Shown here piece after piece: positions 1 through 5,711 of a stretch of DNA of 5,711 nucleotides. Every line of letters begins with the position of its first letter. The first letter of the stretch is position 1. The DNA is from Sulfurospirillum sp. UBA6790 (GTDB lineage Bacteria; Campylobacterota; Campylobacteria; Campylobacterales; Sulfurospirillaceae), in assembly GCA_002452855.1 (NCBI GenBank), contig DKFS01000092.1:1-5711 (forward strand). The letters are read 5' to 3'. The notes under the pieces are model-generated. The model searched no databases and was not told where the DNA came from. It saw nothing but the letters and a program-made list of their open reading frames with translations. The translations under genes were made by a program, and so were the position numbers.

Positions 1-212
1 CCATCTTTTTTATATAAAATCGCTCTAGAGTTAAGACCGCTGGGAGCATCAATATGTGCAATTTTGAGGACGTCTTTGGTATGCGTATCAAAACGTTCTA
101 GTTTTACCATTGGCTCTAAAGTGTAGTTGTAGGGTTTCAAAGCAACTTCTTTGACACTACATCCGCTAAAAAAGAATAGCAATGTGAAAAGCACTAAACT
201 TGCATATTTCAT
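1..212 (-). CDS. ABC transport auxiliary lipoprotein, partial (3' end outside window)
   Basis: This is the start of a lipoprotein that would act as the outer-membrane-side partner of the MCE transporter encoded just upstream. Only about 70 residues are in the window, and the reading frame stays open to the left edge. The N-terminus has a classic lipoprotein signal: MKYA, a hydrophobic run, then the lipobox FSGC with the lipidated Cys at residue 18. The segment around residues 49-70 (LKIAHIDAPSGLNSRAILYK) resembles the N-terminal part of the ABC_trans_aux/PqiC-like family, in which a first strand is followed by a 'P.GL..R.ILY' motif. The ATG lies 13 bases after the mlaD stop codon and has a strong ribosome binding site (AAAGGAG, 218-224, 5-base spacer), so it is the last visible gene of the operon. 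The lipobox is read directly. The family is assigned from motif memory on a fragment and is less certain. Confidence 0.8.
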   Translation of the reverse strand, partial: MKYASLVLFTLLFFFSGCSVKEVALKPYNYTLEPMVKLERFDTHTKDVLKIAHIDAPSGLNSRAILYKKD

Positions 213-225
213 CTTAACTCCTTTG

Positions 226-1179
226 TTATCGTTCATTTGGTGCCGGTGCAATCGTCTCTTCCTTAAAAAGAAGATCACTTGGGCTATCTTTTAAATTGGA
301 AACAAGGTCTTTTGTTTCATTCATCAAAACACGCAATTCCTGAATCGTATTTTGAAGGGGTAAAAGATTTTCTTTGACTAAAATATCAATATCAAAAGCA
401 CCTGCTTCCATTTTTTGGTTTAGTCCACCCATAACTTTTTTAACACTTTGTGAAGCCTCTTTGACATTGTTCATTGTATCGACACCTGTGTTATCAACTG
501 CTGAAGTGAACGAACGAGACATCTCTTTAATGCTACTGACTGCTGCGATAGATTCTTCTAACAAACGATTGATTTCTTTATTGTGTGCTTCTAAATTGGC
601 TAATGTTTTTTGTGTAGATTCTGTGATTTTGGCACTGTTTTCGATAATGGTTTCAATATTTTTGATATTTTTCTCACTCATGAGCGTATCGGCACGTTCA
701 AAAATCATCTCTGCTTTTGCACTCACAGAAGTGATGGTTTTATCTAGCCTTGAAAATGTTGAAGGACGCGAATGAATTACGGCATATTCTTCAGATTTAT
801 TACCGGTCTTAAGGTCTTTTGCCTCATTTGTTCCCCCTTGAAGTTGAATGTAACTAAGCCCCGTAATACCTTGCGCTTCAATGAGTGCATAAGTGTCTTC
901 TTTAATGGGTGCATTATCTTGCACGCGAATTGTAACTAAAACTTCTTCGGCATTATCGGGATTAATGGTGATGCTACGCACCTCACCGATTTGAACGCCG
1001 CGAAGTTTTACAGGCGCTTTATCATTGAGTCCTGAGACAGACTCTTTGGTCGCAACTCTGTAAAATTTAAAGTTTCCCTTATCGGAATAATTGCCTAGCC
1101 ATAGAATGGAGATAACTCCACCAATGAGGAGTATAAAAACAAACGCTCCTACCAAAATATAACTCAATCTATTTTCCAT
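226..1179 (-). CDS. mlaD: MlaD-type MCE-domain protein, inner-membrane anchored, long C-terminal helix
   Basis: This is the substrate-binding or conduit subunit of an MCE (Mla-type) phospholipid transporter. The 317 residues comprise a short N-terminus (MENRLSY), one transmembrane anchor at about 8-28, and an MCE domain at about 38-116. The MCE domain has the typical 'GL..GAPV.. GV.IG.V' pattern (here SGLNDKAPVKLRGVQIGEV, 49-67) and the pore-loop segment GITGLSYIQL (104-113). A long region predicted to be helical or coiled-coil runs from about 140 to 295 and ends in the SPSDLLF motif (299-305) seen near the C-terminus of many such proteins. E. coli MlaD is only about 183 residues, so the C-terminal half is a large extension, as in Mce or Campylobacter-type proteins. 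The ATG is preceded by TGAGG, which overlaps the mlaF stop codon, and the intergenic gap is 7 bases. Family assignment is firm. The transported lipid and direction of transport are not evident. Confidence 0.93.
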   Translation of the reverse strand: MENRLSYILVGAFVFILLIGGVISILWLGNYSDKGNFKFYRVATKESVSGLNDKAPVKLRGVQIGEVRSITINPDNAEEVLVTIRVQDNAPIKEDTYALIEAQGITGLSYIQLQGGTNEAKDLKTGNKSEEYAVIHSRPSTFSRLDKTITSVSAKAEMIFERADTLMSEKNIKNIETIIENSAKITESTQKTLANLEAHNKEINRLLEESIAAVSSIKEMSRSFTSAVDNTGVDTMNNVKEASQSVKKVMGGLNQKMEAGAFDIDILVKENLLPLQNTIQELRVLMNETKDLVSNLKDSPSDLLFKEETIAPAPNER

Positions 1180-1186
1180 TATTGCC

Positions 1187-1921
1187 TCAATTTAAAAATT
1201 TTTTCAATGCTTCATCTGTCGTTTGTTTCAGAAGCTCCATTGTGCCTTCAAACATAACTTTTTGATTCCCTAAAATAATAAAACGGTCCAAAACATGCTC
1301 AATTGTGTCTTTATCGTGGGTAACCATGACAACGGTAATTCCCAATGTATCGCGTAATGTCACGATGAGTTCATCAAATGCGCGTGCGCTTTGTGGGTCT
1401 AGCCCAGAAGTAGGTTCATCTAAAAAGAGCAATTTGGGATCAAGCGCTAAGGCTCTGGCCAAACCGGCCCTTTTTTTCATACCGCCGCTCAGTTCGGAAG
1501 GATACATGGTCGCTACTTTACTCGGAAGACCGACCATAGAAAGTTTCATTAATGCTGAATCTCGAATCAGCCAATCAGGAAGATTCGTATATTCACGCAT
1601 GGCAACAGTAACATTTTCCAAAATAGTGAGTGAAGTAAAGAGTGCGCCAAATTGAAATAAAATTCCCCATTGCTCTCTGAGTTTTTGTGCATCATGCGTT
1701 GAAGCTTTTTCAACGTTTGTGCCCAAAACGCGCATTTGTCCGCCATGAATTTTTTGTAACATGACCATCTCACGAAGCAAGGTTGTTTTACCACTGCCAC
1801 TACCGCCTAAGAGGCCAAAAATTTCACCTTTGTTAATTGTAAAGCTAACACCGTTATGAATGGTTTGTTTTCCAAAGCGAGTGATAATATTTTTAGCTTC
1901 AATGATGCTATTATGCTTCAC
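1187..1921 (-). CDS. mlaF: MlaF-type ABC transporter ATP-binding protein
   Basis: This is the ATPase of the MCE lipid transporter and works as a cytoplasmic dimer on the permease encoded upstream. From the GTG start at 1921 the protein has 244 residues. All ABC motifs are intact: Walker A GGSGSGKTT (39-47), Q-loop FQFGALF (Gln90), signature LSGGM (144-148), Walker B LLFLDEP (164-170, catalytic Glu169), D-loop SGLDP (172-176) and the switch His202. The stretch LSGGMKKRAGLARALALDP is characteristic of the MlaF/Ttg2A/IamA group. I chose GTG 1921 because it overlaps the mlaE stop as GTGA, has GGAG 8 bases upstream, and puts the first beta strand (SIIEAKNI) close to the N-terminus. A start 54 bases further upstream would add 18 residues of unlikely sequence. 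The protein ends at KKFLN, without the roughly 25-residue C-terminal extension of E. coli MlaF. In C. jejuni the corresponding gene is called iamA. Confidence 0.95.
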   Translation of the reverse strand: MKHNSIIEAKNIITRFGKQTIHNGVSFTINKGEIFGLLGGSGSGKTTLLREMVMLQKIHGGQMRVLGTNVEKASTHDAQKLREQWGILFQFGALFTSLTILENVTVAMREYTNLPDWLIRDSALMKLSMVGLPSKVATMYPSELSGGMKKRAGLARALALDPKLLFLDEPTSGLDPQSARAFDELIVTLRDTLGITVVMVTHDKDTIEHVLDRFIILGNQKVMFEGTMELLKQTTDEALKKFLN

Positions 1922-3048
1922 AGTCCCATCTCCGTAAGTAGAACTGATATAAGCGCATCCATCGCAATAACCCAAAAGATGGCATTGACAACGCTAATGG
2001 TGGTGTATTTACCCACACTCTCTGTGCTATTGTCAATCTGAAAGCCGCGAAAACAGCCGATAGTTGCAATAATGCAGCCAAAAATAGGTGCTTTGACCAG
2101 ACCGATAATAAGATGTTTTAATGCAACGGTCTCTTTGATACGGTCAATAAACTCAACAAAACTCACATCAAGTTTTGTTGAGGCAATGACCATACCTCCA
2201 AAAACAGAAATAACATCCGCAAAAAAAACGAGTAATGGCAAAGAGATAATTAAGGCGAATAAGCGCGGTAAAACGAGAAAGTTCCAGGGTGAAAAACCCA
2301 TAGAACTCATGGCATCGACTTCATCGGTAATTTTCATAACCCCAATTTGTGCCGTATACGCAGAAGCGCTTCTGCCAGCAACTACAATAGCCGTTAGCAA
2401 GGGTGCTAATTCACGTACGGCTGATATGGTTACCATCTCTACAATAAAAATATTGGCTCCAAATTTTTCAAGTTGTGTCGCACCTTGATAGGCAATAACA
2501 ATGCCAATAAGAAAGGATGTCAGCAAAATAATAGGTATAGCCCCCGCACCGCTTTGTTCAATATGATAAAACATTGCTTTGAAGCGAATCGTAAATGGCT
2601 TGAGGAGAGCAGCGACAACAAAATGAAATAACTCCCCCGTGAAGGCAAAGAAGGAAGCCAATGTTTTATATCCATCGACCATCTGTTTTCCGATGCTTTC
2701 AAGATAAGAAATAAAAAAAACCTCTTTTTTCTCAATGATTTCTTCTTGGGGATAATGCTGTTCACAAATACGCAAAAGTGCTTCTAAGGAGGCGTTTGCA
2801 CCTAGCATAGTGACAGAACAGTTCATACTTTGAATATGTTTGCTAAGATGCAAAATCAGCATAATCCCATGGGTATCAAAATCAGTAATGGCTGAAAGGT
2901 CAAACGTATAGGCTAAAGATTTTTTACATGTAAATGTTTTAATCTCTTTTTCTAAAGATGCTATTGTCTTGTTCACCCATGCACCTTTGAGCGTGAGTAT
3001 CACTCCCTCACGGGTTTTTTCAAGATGCAAAGAGGGCTTTTTATTCAT
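1918..3048 (-). CDS. mlaE: MlaE-type permease with N-terminal STAS-like domain
   Basis: This is the integral-membrane permease of the MCE lipid transporter, 376 residues long. Residues 1 to about 110 are soluble and look like a STAS (MlaB-like) domain: alternating strands and helices, with the loop DFDTHG (56-61) followed by a hydrophobic helix (IMLILHL). A linker with an amphipathic or interfacial helix (about 115-160) leads into the MlaE permease domain (about 165-376). That domain has about five membrane segments, including 170-188, 265-287 and 352-374. It carries the family signature VRELAPLLTAIVVAGRSASA (211-230) with the following Q-I-G-x-M-K-I-T-D-E-V-D-A-M segment (234-247), and the late motif GCFRGFQ (331-337) with the glycine and TT of VGKYTT. 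E. coli MlaE is about 260 residues because its STAS partner MlaB is a separate protein. The ATG at 3048 has AGAGG 8 bases upstream and begins the operon. In C. jejuni the corresponding gene is iamB. Confidence 0.94.
   Translation of the reverse strand: MNKKPSLHLEKTREGVILTLKGAWVNKTIASLEKEIKTFTCKKSLAYTFDLSAITDFDTHGIMLILHLSKHIQSMNCSVTMLGANASLEALLRICEQHYPQEEIIEKKEVFFISYLESIGKQMVDGYKTLASFFAFTGELFHFVVAALLKPFTIRFKAMFYHIEQSGAGAIPIILLTSFLIGIVIAYQGATQLEKFGANIFIVEMVTISAVRELAPLLTAIVVAGRSASAYTAQIGVMKITDEVDAMSSMGFSPWNFLVLPRLFALIISLPLLVFFADVISVFGGMVIASTKLDVSFVEFIDRIKETVALKHLIIGLVKAPIFGCIIATIGCFRGFQIDNSTESVGKYTTISVVNAIFWVIAMDALISVLLTEMGL
1930..1933 (-). promoter_or_regulatory. Ribosome binding site deciding the mlaF start
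   Basis: GGAG lies inside the last codons of mlaE, 8 bases before the GTG at 1921-1919. That GTG shares its last two bases with the mlaE TGA stop (1920-1918), giving the 4-base overlap GTGA. This arrangement suggests translational coupling of permease and ATPase, which would keep their amounts matched. Confidence 0.7.
2923..2934. repeat. 12-base palindrome inside mlaE (second copy)
   Basis: TTTACATGTAAA is a perfect palindrome lying within the STAS-like domain coding region of mlaE, where it encodes part of the residue 39-43 segment (FTCKK). It is identical to the core of the palindrome at 3761-3774. Its role, if any, is unknown. Confidence 0.5.
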
Positions 3049-3072
3049 GATGAGAGCCTCTTTTTTTGAGGT

Positions 3073-3101
3073 ATTATAACATAAATAGGTTATACCAAAA
3101 G
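3073..3101 (-). promoter_or_regulatory. Promoter of the mlaE-mlaF-mlaD-lipoprotein operon
   Basis: On the minus strand, a perfect TATAAT (3078-3073) is preceded by TGT, giving the extended -10 element TGTTATAAT (3081-3073). About 17 bases further upstream there is only a weak -35-like TTTTGG. A strong extended -10 with a poor -35 is usual for sigma-70 promoters of Campylobacterota. Transcription would start near 3066, leaving a leader of roughly 18 bases that contains the AGAGG ribosome binding site. It is predicted from sequence only. Confidence 0.65.
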
Positions 3102-3103
3102 GC

Positions 3104-3134
3104 TTGGCAGGCTTTTAGATTGGCATGCTATAAT
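3104..3134 (+). promoter_or_regulatory. msrA: Promoter of msrA
   Basis: The plus strand has the extended -10 TGCTATAAT (3126-3134, core TATAAT 3129-3134). A -35-like TTGGCA (3104-3109) lies 19 bases upstream; the spacing is longer than ideal, but the extended -10 would compensate. The start of transcription would be near 3141, so the leader is only about 13 bases and is almost filled by the AAGGAG ribosome binding site (3143-3148). It stands divergent to the lipid-transport operon promoter, with the two -10 boxes about 50 bases apart. Confidence 0.7.
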
Positions 3135-3153
3135 TTTTTGAAAAGGAGCTAAG

Positions 3154-3753
3154 ATGTTTAAAGTATTCTTTTTAGGGCTTATTTTTTTTGGAGTCAATCA
3201 TTTCGCTTTTGCTAAGGAGACTAACATGAATTATGAAGTTGCAACGCTAGGTGGTGGATGTTTTTGGTGTTTGGAAGCTGTTTTTGAAGAGACACGCGGT
3301 GTCATAGATGTTGTAAACGGTTATGCAGGTGGTGATAAAGAAAATCCAACATATGAGCAAGTATGTAGTGGAACGACACATCATGCTGAGGTGGTGCAAA
3401 TTACGTTTGATCCTAAAATTATCTCGTATGAGGCACTTTTGAAAATATTTTGGTTGATTCACGATCCTACAACATTGAACCGACAAGGTAACGACGTTGG
3501 AACCCAATATCGTTCGGTTATCTTTTACCATAATCAAAAACAAAAAGAGCAAGCAGAAGCTTCTATCAAAGAGTTTTCAACGAAATTTACACAACCGATT
3601 GTGACAGAGGTAAAACCTTTGGAGCAGTTTTATAAAGCAGAAGCGTATCATCAAGACTATTTCAAACATAATCCGAATCAAGGCTACTGCGTGTTCGTTG
3701 TATCACCTAAGGTCGAACATTTTAAACACGAGTATAAAGACTTGGTCAAGTGA
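3154..3753 (+). CDS. msrA: Peptide methionine sulfoxide reductase MsrA, with signal peptide
   Basis: MsrA reduces methionine S-sulfoxide in oxidised proteins or free methionine back to methionine. The 199 residues begin with a Sec-type signal peptide: MFK, a hydrophobic core, and a likely AFA/KE cleavage site after residue 20. The catalytic motif GGCFWC (34-39) supplies the nucleophile Cys36. Other conserved elements are YAGG (57-60), HAEVV with the likely active-site Glu79, GNDVGTQYRS (112-121), YHQDY (165-169) and NPNQGYC with the probable resolving Cys178. No MsrB domain is fused and none lies nearby. The first ATG is supported by AAGGAG with a 5-base spacer and by the promoter just upstream. 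A second start at 3226 (Met25) is also well supported and would give a cytoplasmic form with the usual MsrA N-terminus. The gene stands alone on its strand, between two minus-strand operons. Confidence 0.96.
   Translation: MFKVFFLGLIFFGVNHFAFAKETNMNYEVATLGGGCFWCLEAVFEETRGVIDVVNGYAGGDKENPTYEQVCSGTTHHAEVVQITFDPKIISYEALLKIFWLIHDPTTLNRQGNDVGTQYRSVIFYHNQKQKEQAEASIKEFSTKFTQPIVTEVKPLEQFYKAEAYHQDYFKHNPNQGYCVFVVSPKVEHFKHEYKDLVK
3214..3228 (+). promoter_or_regulatory. Internal ribosome binding site and second ATG in msrA
   Basis: AAGGAG (3214-3219) sits 6 bases before the ATG at 3226, exactly at the end of the signal-peptide coding region. Its quality equals that of the annotated start (AAGGAG, 5-base spacer). 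Initiation here would yield a 175-residue protein beginning MNYEVATLGGGCFWC, the typical start of a cytoplasmic MsrA. Whether it is used cannot be told from sequence. Confidence 0.5.
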
Positions 3754-3760
3754 TGGCATC

Positions 3761-3774
3761 TTTTACATGTAAAA
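3761..3774. repeat. Perfect 14-base palindrome between convergent genes
   Basis: TTTTACATGTAAAA is its own reverse complement and fills most of the 22-base gap between the msrA stop and the marC stop. It could form a weak AT-rich hairpin in either transcript and so help bidirectional termination, but it has no GC stem and no clean T-tract, so it is not a standard intrinsic terminator. Its 12-base core recurs at 2923-2934. Confidence 0.55.
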
Positions 3775-3775
3775 A

Positions 3776-4384
3776 TTAAAACGTGTGAATAAGTCCTCTA
3801 ATGCCGTCTATAAACATCTGAACAGACATCATTAATAAAAGCATTCCCATAAGCCTCTCAAGAGCAGAAAGTCCTTTTTCTCGAAGTAATGTGTATAAAA
3901 AAGGAGAGAGGTACATAATCACAGCGGATACAAACCATGCAAGAAGCAAAGAAGTAAATAAGGAAGGCATAGAGGCGGTATTTGATTTGCCTAAAACAAG
4001 CAATGTGGCAAGTGTTGAAGGTCCAGCAATAAGCGGCATGGCGATGGGAACCATAAAAGGCTCTTTTGAAGCGCCATACAGTCCACTGCTCCCTTCTTCT
4101 CCAGGGAAAATCATTTTGATACCAATGACAAAAAAAATCACCGCTCCAGCAATACGTACAGCTTCGGTTTCAAGATGGAAGATATTGAGAAAAAGCTCTC
4201 CCCCAAAAAGGAAGAGCATTAAAATACCAAGTCCAAAAATCATCTCACGAATGATGATCCTTCGTCTGCGTTTAATATCCACATCTTTTAAAATCGAAAG
4301 GATAACAGGTACCGCTCCAAAAGGATCAATCACAAACATTAAAACAATAGCGGTTGAAATAATCGACAATTCATTGCTTAGCAC
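3776..4384 (-). CDS. MarC family integral membrane protein
   Basis: This is a 202-residue inner-membrane protein of the MarC (UPF0056) family, with about six hydrophobic segments: roughly 8-30, 46-68, 76-95, 110-132, 140-163 and 175-197. Family hallmarks are the first-helix motif FVIDPFGAVPVIL (17-29), the RIAGAVIFFVIGIKMI segment (77-92) and the fourth-helix motif PIAMPLIAGPSTLATLLVL (112-130). Despite the name, E. coli MarC was later found not to cause multiple antibiotic resistance, and the molecular function of the family is not settled. The start codon is GTG at 4384-4382. It is preceded 9 bases upstream by GAGG, which overlaps the stop codon of the chemotaxis gene. The 11-base gap suggests co-transcription and perhaps coupled translation with that gene. 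The stop codon is TAA, followed by the palindrome shared with the end of msrA. Confidence 0.92.
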   Translation of the reverse strand: MLSNELSIISTAIVLMFVIDPFGAVPVILSILKDVDIKRRRRIIIREMIFGLGILMLFLFGGELFLNIFHLETEAVRIAGAVIFFVIGIKMIFPGEEGSSGLYGASKEPFMVPIAMPLIAGPSTLATLLVLGKSNTASMPSLFTSLLLAWFVSAVIMYLSPFLYTLLREKGLSALERLMGMLLLMMSVQMFIDGIRGLIHTF

Positions 4385-4393
4385 GAAAGCTTA

Positions 4394-4397
4394 CCTC
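4394..4397 (-). promoter_or_regulatory. Ribosome binding site of the marC-family gene, overlapping the upstream stop
   Basis: GAGG on the minus strand overlaps the TGA (4398-4396) of the chemotaxis gene and lies 9 bases before the GTG start at 4384. It supports the GTG over the next in-frame ATG (residue 16), which would remove part of the first membrane helix. mlaD uses the same stop-overlapping GAGG arrangement. Confidence 0.6.
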
Positions 4398-5711
4398 ACG
4401 TTCTAAATTCAGAGAGCTTGAGATTCAAAGTTTCGGTCATACGACTAAGATGTTCAGCCGCACTAGCGATTTCCTCAACACTCCTAGCATTTTGACTGGA
4501 AATGTCATTGATTTGGCTCACATTGGTAATCATTGTTTCAATATCAGAACCCGTTTTGAGATAATTCTCAGCGGTCTTATCCGATACCTGTGTGGCATTG
4601 CCCATAACCGCAAACATATTGTTAATCTTTGTTTCGACACTACTTGCGGTAGTCGCTAAAGATTCCACCTTTTTAGAATTGAGTGTCATTTGATCGCTAC
4701 TATCAACAATCGATTGAACAATAACATTAATCGTTGCATTGATCTCTTGAAGACTTTTTTGTGTACGTTCTGCTAACTTTCTCACTTCATCCGCAACTAC
4801 GGCAAATCCTCGACCATGCTCACCCGCGCGCGCTGCTTCAATGGCGGCATTGAGTGCAAGTAAATTGGTTTGATCTGCAATATCACCAATGACAACTAAA
4901 ATTTCTTTGACTTGTTCGGCATCGTGACTGAGTTGTTGAATTTTATGCGCCAATTCAATTTCCGTAGCCGCGCTGCTTTGAATGTCTTTGGTAAGAGCTA
5001 AAATAGCACTGTTGGCATCACTTAAGAACTCGTTGGCTTTTACCAACTCTGTTTTTCCCTCTTTGGCCTCTTGCATGCCTTGCGCCATCTCTGATTTAAG
5101 TAAGGCTGCTTTTGAGGTTGTATTGCCAACAATTTGCATAGAAGTTTCTACCGCACGTCCAACTTCAAGTGACGTAGAAGAGAGTTCATGCGAAATAGAA
5201 GAGTTTTCATTGGAGAGGTTTTTAGCTTCACTGATTAAGATGCGTACTTTTTCAATAAAGCGGTTGATACTGTTACTCGCTTGCGCAATTTCATCATTGC
5301 CGATAACATCCAATTTTCGTGTTAAATCCCCATCCCCGCTTGAAAGATTATCAGCTCTTAGGATAAGGTCATTCAAAGGTTTAGAAATCGTCTTCTTAAT
5401 ACTCAGAAATGTGGCTCCAAGACTTAAAAGAACCAATGCAAGCGATATAGATAAAAATGTTTGAATTTGTGAAGCAATATTGTCGCTAATTCTGTTTTCC
5501 AAGATATTGACATTTTTTTGAACATTATCAACATAAATACCTGTTCCCATCATCCAATTGTAAGGTGCAAAAGGAACGGCATAAGAGAACTTTGGAAGTG
5601 GTTTACCATCCTTTACTTTAGGAAAACTGTACTTCACAAGACCTCCGCCTTTTTTTGCTACTTCAATAAGCTCTTTAATGAGATAAACACCATTGCTATC
5701 TTGCAACCCAA
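4396..5711 (-). CDS. Methyl-accepting chemotaxis protein with Cache sensor domain, N-terminus outside window
   Basis: This is a transmembrane chemoreceptor that signals to CheA/CheW. The frame is open through the right edge (the first visible codons read GL-QDSNG), so the real start and first membrane helix are missing. Numbering from the Leu at 5706, residues 1-65 are the end of a periplasmic single-Cache (sCache_2-like) ligand-binding domain, with [17 protein letters not shown] and the closing [13 protein letters not shown] transmembrane helix follows at about 82-103, then a HAMP domain (104-155) containing ISKPLNDL and [10 protein letters not shown] long coiled-coil signalling domain follows to about 425. 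The conserved hairpin tip spans about 272-318, with [19 protein letters not shown] and [18 protein letters not shown] as key parts. A likely methylation segment is near [10 protein letters not shown] (411-420). No C-terminal CheR-binding pentapeptide is present. The ligand cannot be told; sCache_2 domains commonly bind small organic acids. Confidence 0.96.
   Translation of the reverse strand, partial: GLQDSNGVYLIKELIEVAKKGGGLVKYSFPKVKDGKPLPKFSYAVPFAPYNWMMGTGIYVDNVQKNVNILENRISDNIASQIQTFLSISLALVLLSLGATFLSIKKTISKPLNDLILRADNLSSGDGDLTRKLDVIGNDEIAQASNSINRFIEKVRILISEAKNLSNENSSISHELSSTSLEVGRAVETSMQIVGNTTSKAALLKSEMAQGMQEAKEGKTELVKANEFLSDANSAILALTKDIQSSAATEIELAHKIQQLSHDAEQVKEILVVIGDIADQTNLLALNAAIEAARAGEHGRGFAVVADEVRKLAERTQKSLQEINATINVIVQSIVDSSDQMTLNSKKVESLATTASSVETKINNMFAVMGNATQVSDKTAENYLKTGSDIETMITNVSQINDISSQNARSVEEIASAAEHLSRMTETLNLKLSEFRT

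Noticed and set aside
1922..1975. A longer mlaF reading frame starting at 1975 (18 extra residues)
   Set aside because: The extra residues lie in another frame of mlaE and do not resemble an ABC ATPase N-terminus. GTG 1921, with its GGAG and the GTGA overlap, fits better.
3057..3071. CCTC-T7-GAGG inverted repeat before mlaE that could hide its ribosome binding site
   Set aside because: It has only 4 pairs, and the predicted transcription start near 3066 lies inside it, so one arm would probably not be in the RNA.
3752..3774. Intrinsic terminator for msrA (GATGGCATC then TTTT, and the palindrome)
   Set aside because: The first stem has only 3 pairs, the palindrome is all AT apart from its centre, and no proper T-tract follows. 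It is listed as a palindrome instead.
3891..4406. Open frame of about 170 codons on the plus strand opposite the MarC-family gene
   Set aside because: It is a shadow of the membrane-protein codons, with no ribosome binding site or recognisable domain. The same holds for plus-strand frames at 374-775, 1305-1655, 2072-2488 and 4982-5464.
5704..5706. TTG at 5706 as the start of the chemoreceptor
   Set aside because: It lies in the middle of a Cache domain, and the frame continues to the window edge (GGG, then further bases). The true start is outside the window.
1..5711. Previously undescribed defence, mobile or RNA system
   Set aside because: Every stretch is accounted for by recognisable housekeeping, transport or chemotaxis genes. 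There are no repeats arrays, integrases, structured RNA candidates or unexplained gaps.

Overview
The window looks like ordinary chromosome from a Campylobacterota (epsilonproteobacterial) species. The base composition is moderately AT-rich, higher in GC than is usual for Campylobacter or Arcobacter, and the gene content fits a Sulfurospirillum-like organism. That placement is inferred from protein style and gene order, not from a database search. Coding density is high and no gap exceeds about 110 bases. I see no mobile elements, RNA genes or CRISPR arrays.

Region 1 (1-3048, all minus strand) is a four-gene MCE/Mla-type lipid-transport operon. In transcription order it holds a permease with an N-terminal STAS-like domain (MlaE type), an ABC ATPase (MlaF type), a membrane-anchored MCE-domain protein with a long helical C-terminus (MlaD type), and the start of an outer-membrane-type lipoprotein of the ABC transport auxiliary family, cut by the left window edge. 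The genes are tightly packed: a 4-base GTGA overlap, then gaps of 7 and 13 bases. The ATPase and permease would form the inner-membrane engine, the MCE protein would collect or conduct lipid across the periplasm, and the lipoprotein probably docks at the outer membrane. The order matches the Campylobacter jejuni iamB-iamA-MCE-lipoprotein cluster as I recall it.

Region 2 (3049-3153) is a divergent intergenic region. It carries a good extended -10 promoter on each strand, one for the lipid-transport operon and one for msrA.

Region 3 (3154-3753, plus strand) is msrA, a peptide methionine sulfoxide reductase with a Sec signal peptide. It also has a second well-formed ribosome binding site and ATG just after the signal peptide, so it may make both an exported and a cytoplasmic form.

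Region 4 (3776-5711, minus strand) holds a Cache-domain methyl-accepting chemotaxis protein, cut at its N-terminus by the right window edge. A MarC-family membrane protein follows it closely and is probably co-transcribed. This pair converges on msrA across a 22-base gap that contains a perfect 14-base palindrome; its 12-base core recurs inside the permease gene.

I found no convincing new multi-gene system. The points most worth a second look are the possible dual start of msrA, the altered Mla architecture (fused STAS domain, short ATPase tail, long MCE helix) and the repeated palindrome.
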